Positions 1 through 5,763 of a DNA stretch of 5,996 nucleotides are shown here, piece after piece. A model generated the notes under the pieces. The model saw only the letters and a list, made by a program, of their open reading frames with translations. It had not been told where the DNA came from and ran no database searches. The position numbers were made by a program, and so were the translations under genes. The DNA comes from Candidatus Bathyarchaeota archaeon. Lineage in GTDB: Archaea; Thermoproteota; Bathyarchaeia; TCS64. Where the stretch lies: contig WJJC01000151.1 in assembly GCA_014729945.1 (NCBI GenBank), forward strand, positions 1 through 5,996. Direction: 5' to 3'. Positions within the stretch are counted from its first letter, which is position 1, and each line of letters opens with the position of its first letter.

Positions 1-14
1 AAATCAGTGACAGG

Positions 15-49
15 AAAAAATGTTAGAAAGAATATAGTAAAAGGAGGGA
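15..49 (-). terminator. Pyrimidine-rich terminator candidate after the S9 peptidase
   Basis: Downstream of the S9 peptidase stop, the minus strand is pyrimidine-rich with T-runs, including TTTTTT at 20-15. Archaeal transcription often ends at such T-tracts without a hairpin. The remaining bases at the window edge show no gene. Confidence 0.35.
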
Positions 50-53
50 AAGT

Positions 54-2018
54 TTAATCGAAATATCTCCTAAACCATTTTATCATGTGTTCAAGCCTTT
101 CTTTACGGTGCTTAGGCTTCCCTGATCTGCTTAAGTCGTGGTTTTCCTCGGGGAAACGAATAAACTCGGTATCAACACCAAGTATCTTTAGAGCTGTAAA
201 AAGTTGTTCAGCCTGCTCCATAGGACATCTGCAGTCGTTCTCGCTATGAATTATCTGAGTAGGCGTTTTTACATTCTCCACATAGTTTATTGGACTCTTC
301 TTCATATACTCTTCTTTGTTTTCCCACCAATAGTCTCCTATCTCGGTCTTCCCGAAGGTCCAGCCTATATCGCTTACTCCGAAGAAGCTTACCCAGTTAG
401 TTATGCTTCTAAGAGTTGATGCAACTGCGAATCGATCTGTATGTGTAATGATCCAATTGGTCATTACGCCGCCGTAGCTTCCCCCTGTAACTCCAAGACT
501 GTCAGTGTCTAACCATCCATTGTTCTCGACTACTACATCTACGGCTTTCATCAAGTCGTCATAATCTTGTTCAAAATAGCTGCCTGGTAACCCTGCCTGG
601 TATTCCTCATAGTAGCCTCCACTACCCCATGGGTTGATGTACATTATAGCCCATCCTTGGGCTGCCAGTACCTGAAACTCGTGGAAAAAGCTATTCCCAT
701 AAGCACCTCTTGGCCCACCATGTATGTGAAGTATTAGGGGGTGTTTTTTAGATTCATCAAAACTAGGTGGCTTAATTAGCCATCCTTCCACCTCGTGTCC
801 AGCGTTACTTTTGAAGGTGAATCGCGTATGGGGTATTATCTGTGTACTTTCTCTGTATCTCTTGTTCAGGTCTGTTAGTTGTTTTGTTTTATCCTCCCTC
901 ATTACCCATAGTTCTATGGGCTCAGTGGTTTTCAGAGTCGTGTATGCTATTACCCCTTCTTTGTTTATGTCGAATGTCTCGACGCTGTGATCAACTTTTC
1001 CTATGAGTTTTTCAACGTCTCCCCCGTCTTTATGGATTCTGTGAAGTCCCGCTGTTCCAGTGTAGGTTGATGTGAAGTAAACATAGTCACCGCTCCATGA
1101 GGGGTTAGTACTGGGGCTGCTTACACGAATATCGCAACTCAGCTTGGTTCCAATGTCTTGATTAAATTCTAGGGTGATCGGATTTGCGTCTCCATTCTTG
1201 TAGATCCAGACCTCGCTGTTTGACCCTGAGCCGTTCCTGTAGTCATGTCCGGTGAAAGCTATCTCTTCTCCTTTAGTGTTTGGGGCTATACCGCTTATAC
1301 TCATGAGGGTGTCTGTTAGCTGTTCAGGCTCTCCGCCATTGGCGTCAACCCTGTAGAGGTAGCTTCGTCTAACAATATCTGCGTCTGGCTCAAGGTTACT
1401 GCTGAATATAATGGTTTTTTCATCGCTACTCCACTTGGGGTTAGAGACATCAAACTCTCCCTCTGTCACCTGCACTGTTTTTCCCTCCTCAAGATCAACT
1501 GTGAAAATATGCTTTCTGATATTTTCATAGAATCCTCTGCCATTAAATTTGTAGCTGAGTCTATCGATAACTTTTACATCGTTCTCATCCCTCTCTGTTC
1601 TCTCTACGCCGCTAACAAAGAGGATTTTATCCCCGCTAGGGCTCCACTCAGGGGATTCAACCCCCTCCTTCATCTCTGTTAATTGGCGGGCTTCTCCCCC
1701 ATCCACAGGGATGGTATATATCTGGTTTTTCGGTTTTTTCTCCTCTTCTTCTTTGGCGAGGGGAGTTGATGTGAATAATATGTGTTTACCGTCTGGGCTC
1801 CAACTCGGGTTCTTATCCTTCCCTCTACTGGCTGTAAACTGGTATGGTTCGCCTTCATCAGTGTCCGCCATCCAGAGATGGTTGACGTATTCATCTTCCT
1901 CAAAATTCATCTCTGTATGGACGAAAACTACCTTTTTCCCGTCAGGGGAAATCCTCGGGGCGCTAATTATCTCGATCTCCTCAAGGTCCTTTATCTTCAC
2001 TTTTTTCTTCTCAGGCAT
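54..2018 (-). CDS. S9 family serine peptidase (acylaminoacyl/dipeptidyl peptidase type)
   Basis: This 654-residue protein has the two-domain plan of the prolyl-oligopeptidase clan. Residues about 15-380 form a beta-propeller, seen as repeated blades of the PD40/TolB type such as NPSWSPDGKHILFTS (70-84), SPEWSPSGDKILFVS (122-136), NPKWSSDEKTIIFSS (193-207) and NPSWSGDYVYFTS (305-317). Residues about 395-654 form an alpha/beta hydrolase domain with HGGP (433-436), the nucleophile elbow GGSYGG (Ser514), Asp595 in SENDCRCP and His627 in EENHD. All three catalytic residues are present and the length is normal. The stretch STLRSITNW (534-542) is typical of the S9C group. No signal peptide is visible, so it is probably cytosolic and removes blocked residues or dipeptides from short peptides; exact specificity cannot be read. 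The ATG is fixed by an in-frame TAA two codons upstream. It lies 90 bp downstream of the P1 peptidase gene on the same strand. Confidence 0.95.
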   Translation of the reverse strand: MPEKKKVKIKDLEEIEIISAPRISPDGKKVVFVHTEMNFEEDEYVNHLWMADTDEGEPYQFTASRGKDKNPSWSPDGKHILFTSTPLAKEEEEKKPKNQIYTIPVDGGEARQLTEMKEGVESPEWSPSGDKILFVSGVERTERDENDVKVIDRLSYKFNGRGFYENIRKHIFTVDLEEGKTVQVTEGEFDVSNPKWSSDEKTIIFSSNLEPDADIVRRSYLYRVDANGGEPEQLTDTLMSISGIAPNTKGEEIAFTGHDYRNGSGSNSEVWIYKNGDANPITLEFNQDIGTKLSCDIRVSSPSTNPSWSGDYVYFTSTYTGTAGLHRIHKDGGDVEKLIGKVDHSVETFDINKEGVIAYTTLKTTEPIELWVMREDKTKQLTDLNKRYRESTQIIPHTRFTFKSNAGHEVEGWLIKPPSFDESKKHPLILHIHGGPRGAYGNSFFHEFQVLAAQGWAIMYINPWGSGGYYEEYQAGLPGSYFEQDYDDLMKAVDVVVENNGWLDTDSLGVTGGSYGGVMTNWIITHTDRFAVASTLRSITNWVSFFGVSDIGWTFGKTEIGDYWWENKEEYMKKSPINYVENVKTPTQIIHSENDCRCPMEQAEQLFTALKILGVDTEFIRFPEENHDLSRSGKPKHRKERLEHMIKWFRRYFD

Positions 2019-2021
2019 ATC

Positions 2022-2037
2022 TTATCAATAATGATAA
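2022..2037. repeat. 6-4-6 inverted repeat, operator-like, before the S9 peptidase
   Basis: TTATCA-ATAA-TGATAA is a perfect 6-bp inverted repeat with a 4-bp spacer. It ends 3 bp before the S9 peptidase start codon and lies downstream of the candidate TATA box, covering the predicted transcription start. That is where archaeal repressors often bind. The arms are AT-rich, so chance occurrence is possible. I found no second copy near the other promoters by eye. Confidence 0.4.
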
Positions 2038-2047
2038 TTTCCTCTGG

Positions 2048-2057
2048 AAATAAAAAA
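2048..2057 (-). promoter_or_regulatory. AT-rich box upstream of the S9 peptidase: TATA box and/or terminator T-tract
   Basis: The minus strand reads TTTTTTATTT here. It could be the TATA element of the S9 peptidase gene, with transcription starting near 2025 and a leader of about 7 nt. It could also be the U-rich termination signal of the P1 peptidase gene, which ends about 50 bp upstream, or serve both. The sequence cannot separate these options. Confidence 0.4.
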
Positions 2058-2108
2058 CAGGTGTTGAGTTTCTCCTTTTCAGTTTTCATAGATAATCTTT
2101 GAAATTTG

Positions 2109-3161
2109 TTATCTAAACTTATGTTTATCCAGTATGCTTAATGTCTCATCGATAGGCAAAGCATATCTTATGTGATCCTTATATCCCCGGAGAGTCTCGG
2201 CTTTGAACAAGGCATTGAGTACCGCTTCTTCAGTTGCTTCCACAACCCCATTGTATAAAGGACTCAAAAAAGCGTCCCCAAGTAAGGGTGTGTCCAGAGA
2301 CTCAGTGAAATCGTCGCGGTGTAGTTCTCCTGTTGAAAACGCAATACTAAAGTCGCCACTCCCATTACTGCTAAATGATCCTGTTCTTGCGAGACCAAGC
2401 ATTGTTCGTTTAGCTAATTTCCAGAGTTGTCTTGAATCCAATATCACATTCGTGGCTACTATCATCATTATGCTGTTACCTAGGCTTTTCTCCGGTCTTC
2501 CAGAGAACTTGATCTCTCGGCCAATAGGTGCTCCCATTATTCTTAAGTTCTCTTTTCTTCCACAGTTTAACTGAACCAATACTCCAATGGTTGCTGTTCC
2601 GATTCTTCTTGAAGCAGTTCCTATTCCACCTTTAAACCCGTAACCTGTCATAGGGGTACCTCCACCTACGGATCCCTCATCTATCGAGCCTTCGCATTCA
2701 TGAGCTCTATGGATTGCTTCAAAGACCTCTTTTTTACCTATTCTTCTTTCATGGTTATTGGTCAGGTAGCTTCCGTTTGTCTCACCTACCACCGAGTTCA
2801 AGCTTCTCGGCGTGAATCCAAATCTCTCAGGGTAATAATCTATCAACGCATCTGCTACTAGGTAGGTGTTCAAGGTCTCAGTAAGCATTATAGGTGTCTC
2901 TATAGTTCCTTCATTAATGATCTGGCTGAGACCAACGGCTTTCCCATACCCATTAAACACATCCACTGCTGCTGAGACTTTTTCCTCGTAAAGGTTTCCC
3001 TTGTGGGGAGTTATAGCGGTTACTCCTGTTCTAATATCCTCGCCCTCAATCAAAGTATAGTGTCCAGCCCCCACGCCTTCCACATCGGCTATATTGTTGT
3101 GTCTCCCAGTCGGTAGTTCCCCCGGCTCTAAACCGTATTCTCTGATTCTCTCCCTTTTCAT
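2109..3161 (-). CDS. P1/S58 family (DmpA-like) self-processing aminopeptidase
   Basis: This 350-residue protein matches the DmpA/BapA family of N-terminal nucleophile peptidases, which release N-terminal L-, D- or beta-amino acids from small peptides and amides. The N-terminal signature (GRHNNIADVEGVGAGHYTLI, 19-38) and the glycine-rich block GSVGGGTPMTGYGFKGGIG (163-181) are characteristic. The precursor of this family cleaves itself just before a serine; here that is GNSIMMIVATN (228-238), giving Asn229-Ser230 as the predicted scissile bond and Ser230 as nucleophile. NGSGDFSIAFSTGE (266-279) supplies Ser268 and Asp270, 38 and 40 residues after the nucleophile, which from memory is the spacing of the other active-site residues in BapA. 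There is no signal peptide, so it is likely cytosolic. Length is close to that of DmpA. The start fits a TATA-like box about 26 bp upstream. It is divergent from the methyltransferase gene and followed by the S9 peptidase. Confidence 0.95.
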   Translation of the reverse strand: MKRERIREYGLEPGELPTGRHNNIADVEGVGAGHYTLIEGEDIRTGVTAITPHKGNLYEEKVSAAVDVFNGYGKAVGLSQIINEGTIETPIMLTETLNTYLVADALIDYYPERFGFTPRSLNSVVGETNGSYLTNNHERRIGKKEVFEAIHRAHECEGSIDEGSVGGGTPMTGYGFKGGIGTASRRIGTATIGVLVQLNCGRKENLRIMGAPIGREIKFSGRPEKSLGNSIMMIVATNVILDSRQLWKLAKRTMLGLARTGSFSSNGSGDFSIAFSTGELHRDDFTESLDTPLLGDAFLSPLYNGVVEATEEAVLNALFKAETLRGYKDHIRYALPIDETLSILDKHKFR

Positions 3162-3183
3162 GATTCAACTCATGGTTCTTAAG

Positions 3184-3193
3184 CATATAATTA
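3184..3193 (-). promoter_or_regulatory. TATA-like box for the P1 peptidase gene
   Basis: On the minus strand the sequence reads TAATTATATG, with TTATAT centred about 26 bp upstream of the P1 peptidase ATG (3161). Archaeal TATA boxes usually lie 26-27 bp before the transcription start, so the transcript is predicted to begin at or next to the start codon (leaderless). No Shine-Dalgarno site precedes the ATG, which agrees. Confidence 0.55.
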
Positions 3194-3198
3194 TTCCA

Positions 3199-3205
3199 TT
3201 TATAA
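3199..3205 (+). promoter_or_regulatory. TATA-like box for the methyltransferase operon
   Basis: TTTATAA is centred 27 bp upstream of ATG 3229, placing the predicted transcription start at the start codon. No Shine-Dalgarno sequence lies before the ATG. It stands about 15 bp from the opposing TATA-like box of the P1 peptidase gene, so the two transcription complexes may compete for this 67-bp region. Confidence 0.6.
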
Positions 3206-3228
3206 CCTAGATCCGTGTATCTTCAGAT

Positions 3229-4113
3229 ATGAGTGGCAGGGACTGGTTTATAGAAAGATATAGGGCTATGGGATCCAGTTTAACCGGTGATGAGACCACT
3301 CCACAGGCTATACGAGTTAACCCCCTGAAAACCAGCCATGAGGAACTGGTTAACACTTTAACTGATCAAGAGGTTAAACTGGAGAAGATATCTTATCTTG
3401 ATCATGGATACAGGGTATTGGAATCCCCATTCAGCCTAGGTGCCAATATTGAATATCTTCTCGGATTATACTCGCTTCAGGAAGCAGCGTCCCAGTACCC
3501 TATTCAAGCATTAAACCCCTTCCCCTCCGATACCTTACTGGATATGGCGTCAGCCCCAGGTGGAAAAACAACTCAAGCTTCAGTCTATATGCAGAATAAG
3601 GGCATAATTGTCGCCATCGATATTAGCCGTTCTCGTCTATACGCGACGGAAAACAATGTAGAGCGATGCGGTGTCACAAATATAAGCATACATCACGTGG
3701 ATGCACTGGAGTTATCCGAAGACCCTGTATTCACAAAGATTTTACTGGACGCACCATGCTCTGGTAATTATGTGACTGATCCCTACTGGTTTAAGAAAAG
3801 AAATCAGATCGATATAGAACATAATGCTGGTCTCCAGAAGATGCTTCTTTCAAAGGCTTTGAAGCTATTGAAACCTCAGGGGGTATTGTTATACTCTACT
3901 TGCAGTCTTGAACCCGAGGAAAACGAGCTAAACATGCAGTGGCTGCTGGATAACCATGACGTAAACTTAATGCCCTTCGATGGCCCCGGTTCCCCTGGAG
4001 TCACAGAGTTTAACAATTCTTCACTTGATGATGAAATATCTAATTGTATGCGTTTTTGGCCGGATGAGACTGGTACTCAGGGCTTTTTCGTTGCCAAGGT
4101 GGTGAAGATATGA
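3229..4113 (+). CDS. NOL1/NOP2/Sun family RNA cytosine-C5 methyltransferase
   Basis: This 294-residue protein is a SAM-dependent RNA m5C methyltransferase of the RsmB/NSUN group. An N-terminal portion (about 1-100) contains QAIRVNPLK (26-34) and SLQEAAS (82-88), both typical. The catalytic domain has the SAM-binding motif DMASAPGGKT (105-114), the acidic DIS after strand 2 (131-133), motif IV DAPCSG (Cys177) and motif VI STCSLEPEENE (Cys225). In this family the motif VI cysteine attacks the cytosine and the motif IV cysteine helps release product, so the enzyme looks active. The stretch after motif IV, with TD then WFKKR (183-191), recalls archaeal tRNA methyltransferases of the PAB1947 type, but tRNA versus rRNA cannot be settled here. 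It lacks a fused RNA-binding tail; the next gene overlaps it by 4 bp and encodes a PUA protein that may supply one. A TATA-like box is centred 27 bp before the ATG, suggesting a leaderless message. Confidence 0.93.
   Translation: MSGRDWFIERYRAMGSSLTGDETTPQAIRVNPLKTSHEELVNTLTDQEVKLEKISYLDHGYRVLESPFSLGANIEYLLGLYSLQEAASQYPIQALNPFPSDTLLDMASAPGGKTTQASVYMQNKGIIVAIDISRSRLYATENNVERCGVTNISIHHVDALELSEDPVFTKILLDAPCSGNYVTDPYWFKKRNQIDIEHNAGLQKMLLSKALKLLKPQGVLLYSTCSLEPEENELNMQWLLDNHDVNLMPFDGPGSPGVTEFNNSSLDDEISNCMRFWPDETGTQGFFVAKVVKI
4101..4105 (+). promoter_or_regulatory. Ribosome binding site of the Nip7-like gene
   Basis: GGTGA, complementary to the archaeal 16S rRNA 3' end, lies 4 nt before ATG 4110 and inside the end of the methyltransferase gene. 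It confirms the ATG that overlaps the upstream stop and shows that this internal gene uses Shine-Dalgarno initiation, unlike the first gene of the operon. Confidence 0.65.
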
Positions 4114-4550
4114 GGTTATTACAACGTTTCCTAAGTGATATCGGCTCAAGTTACTCACCTAGTGACGTATTGAATATTAACAACAAGCGCTTCATATCAG
4201 TGATACCTCCTCCAATAATGCTTTCAGAACAGGTTTACACAGGATTATATCTAGGACAGAATAAGCGCCGCTTCCAACCTAGTAGTATACTACTTCAAAA
4301 GCTCGCTGAGGACCCAGACACCCATAAAGTCTATGTTAATAGACAGACAGCGTGGCTCTTTGTCGTAGACAAAGATATCTTCGACGAGAATATAATCAAA
4401 CGCACGGAAGGAGTACATCTCGGCGGATACTGCCTAGTGATGTATAATGAACACTGCATAGGATATGGTCGATATGAAACAAGCCGCGAACTAAAGGTAG
4501 TGAAAAACATATACGATGTAGGGGATTTTCTGCGAAGGGAACAGGAATAG
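4110..4550 (+). CDS. Nip7-like PUA-domain RNA-binding protein
   Basis: This small protein (146 residues) looks like the pre-PUA plus PUA architecture of Nip7 and of the RNA-binding modules attached to some NOL1/NOP2/Sun methyltransferases. Residues about 1-68 form the first part, with YTGLYLGQNKRRFQPS (43-58). Residues about 72-146 form the PUA-like part: KVYVNRQTAWLFVVDKDIF (73-91), GYCLVMYNEHCIGYGR (106-121) and the C-terminal YDVGDFLRRE (135-144), which aligns well by eye with DIGEYVRHE of human Nip7. Nip7 acts in ribosome assembly and pre-rRNA processing. The ATG overlaps the stop of the methyltransferase gene (ATGA) and is preceded by GGTGA with 4 nt spacing, so translation is probably coupled. 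The likely role is presenting RNA to the methyltransferase, or a general ribosome-assembly role. It is somewhat shorter than eukaryotic Nip7 (180 residues). The family assignment is by eye and less certain than for the neighbouring genes. Confidence 0.8.
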   Translation: MRLLQRFLSDIGSSYSPSDVLNINNKRFISVIPPPIMLSEQVYTGLYLGQNKRRFQPSSILLQKLAEDPDTHKVYVNRQTAWLFVVDKDIFDENIIKRTEGVHLGGYCLVMYNEHCIGYGRYETSRELKVVKNIYDVGDFLRREQE

Positions 4551-4552
4551 TG

Positions 4553-4559
4553 TTTTATC
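4553..4559 (+). promoter_or_regulatory. TATA-like box for the SelA-like enzyme gene
   Basis: TTTTATC, just after the stop of the Nip7-like gene, is centred about 26 bp upstream of ATG 4582, again the spacing for a leaderless transcript. There is no Shine-Dalgarno site before that ATG. The box supports ATG 4582 over TTG 4564 and suggests this gene is separately expressed from the methyltransferase pair. Confidence 0.5.
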
Positions 4560-4581
4560 CTTTTTGTACCGATCTACGGGT

Positions 4582-5748
4582 ATGAGCATTTACAGTAGAT
4601 ACGGCGTCAAACGTGTAGTAAACGCAGCTTTTCACTTAACGCGGCTAGGGGGAAGCACAATATCACCAAAGGTCCTCAAAGCCATTGAGGAGGCCAACGA
4701 ATCCTATGCCTATATGTGGGACCTCATAAAGAAAGGAGGCGAACACATAGCTGAGAGAATAAACGCTCCTGCGGCTTGGATCACCAGCGGAGCCTTCAAC
4801 GCACTTGTGTTGGCTGCAGCAGCCTGCATAGCCGGGAAAGACCCGGAGGCTATGAGACGACTACCCAATACTGAGGGCATGAAGAATGAGATAATTATCC
4901 AAAGGAATGCCCGGCTTCTTGTCTATGATAGGAGCATGGAGGTTGCTGGTGGTAAATTCGTATTTGTGGGTGATGAGAGATGGGGTTGTCCACCTGAGCA
5001 ACTGGAGGCAGCTATCACCGATAAGACCGCGGCCATACATTACGCATACCCTGCATGGGGAAACCCTTACATCTGCCCATTAGAGAAGGTGTTAGAGATC
5101 GGAAAACGGAATGGTGTACCTGTTATCGTTGACGCGGCTGGTGTAACCTATCCCAAGGATGTTCAGTCTAGATTCATGGAGATGGGGTGTGATCTAGTCG
5201 CTGTGGGTGGAAAATACGTGGGTGGACCTAACAGCACAGGTTACATTTATGGTAGAAAAGATCTAATCGAGGCAATAGGCTTACATAGCTTCATCGGAGC
5301 CGAAGCAGGTCCCAAGGAGCAGTCAGGTTTCTACAGGAGTCTGGGTAGAGGCTATAAGCTGGATCGTCAGGAGGTCATCGGTTTACTGGTTGCTTTTGAT
5401 GAGTGGATGGAGATGGATCATGAGAAAGAACGTTTCAAACCTGCATGGGAGCGAGTTCACTATATTGAGGAGAACATCAAGAACCTACCTGGCTTAGGAA
5501 ACGCTAGGATGGAATATTATCCCAAGTCAGCTGAGGGCACCGGTTACCATACCATCGGGTTGCATATCACCTTGATTGATAAGAGCATAGAGGAGACCAA
5601 TGAATTGGTGAAGCAGATGCGTGAAAAAGACCCGGAGGTATGGGTAAGAAACTGGGGAACCAGCAACGACTTCATAATCAACACCCTTAACCTCCTGGAA
5701 GGCGACTCCGAGATAATAGTAGAGCGATTCAAGGAGATATTCGGGTAA
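4582..5748 (+). CDS. SelA-like PLP-dependent enzyme (fold type I; aminotransferase class V-like lyase)
   Basis: This 388-residue protein belongs to the SelA-like branch of fold-type I PLP enzymes. Seen features: YGVKRVVNAAFHLTRLGGS (7-25) at the start, TSGAFNALVLAAAAC (68-82), which holds the cofactor phosphate in relatives, LPNTEGMKNEIIIQR (94-108), the cofactor-ring aspartate in IVDAAG (Asp184), and GGKYVGGPNSTG (209-220) with Lys211 as the likely Schiff-base lysine. The closest described relatives I can name are D-glucosaminate-6-phosphate ammonia-lyases (DgaE) and uncharacterised seryl-tRNA selenium transferase-like proteins. True SelA is longer, and archaea make selenocysteine by SepSecS, so selenocysteine synthesis is unlikely. 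A beta-elimination or related reaction on an amino acid or amino sugar acid is more likely; the substrate is unknown. I chose ATG 4582 over an in-frame TTG at 4564 because family members begin near this point and a TATA-like box lies about 26 bp upstream. An MFS gene follows. Confidence 0.9.
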   Translation: MSIYSRYGVKRVVNAAFHLTRLGGSTISPKVLKAIEEANESYAYMWDLIKKGGEHIAERINAPAAWITSGAFNALVLAAAACIAGKDPEAMRRLPNTEGMKNEIIIQRNARLLVYDRSMEVAGGKFVFVGDERWGCPPEQLEAAITDKTAAIHYAYPAWGNPYICPLEKVLEIGKRNGVPVIVDAAGVTYPKDVQSRFMEMGCDLVAVGGKYVGGPNSTGYIYGRKDLIEAIGLHSFIGAEAGPKEQSGFYRSLGRGYKLDRQEVIGLLVAFDEWMEMDHEKERFKPAWERVHYIEENIKNLPGLGNARMEYYPKSAEGTGYHTIGLHITLIDKSIEETNELVKQMREKDPEVWVRNWGTSNDFIINTLNLLEGDSEIIVERFKEIFG

Positions 5749-5754
5749 CCTCCT

Positions 5755-5759
5755 GGTGG
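5755..5759 (+). promoter_or_regulatory. Possible ribosome binding site for the MFS gene (TTG start)
   Basis: GGTGG stands 4 nt before TTG 5764, the same spacing as in the Nip7-like gene. It favours the longer MFS start and translation from a message shared with the PLP enzyme. Confidence 0.4.
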
Positions 5760-5763
5760 ATGT

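Noticed and set aside
204..419. Plus-strand open frame inside the S9 catalytic domain
   Set aside because: It is antisense to the conserved catalytic region and its hydrophobic look follows from the complementary codons.
1679..2102. Several open frames of 70-110 codons over the start of the S9 peptidase gene, on both strands
   Set aside because: The S9 frame has clear propeller motifs throughout; the others are low-complexity shadows rich in Ser, Phe and Leu.
2203..2574. Plus-strand open frame of 123 codons opposite the P1 peptidase gene
   Set aside because: It mirrors the conserved Ser230 to Asp270 region of the peptidase and resembles no known family.
4564..4581. TTG at 4564 as start of the PLP enzyme
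   Set aside because: The six extra residues are not expected in the family, no ribosome binding site precedes TTG, and the TATA-like box fits ATG 4582.
4582..5748. Selenocysteine synthase (SelA) and a selenoprotein system
   Set aside because: The protein is shorter than SelA, archaea use SepSecS, and no Sec tRNA or selenoprotein gene is visible in the window.
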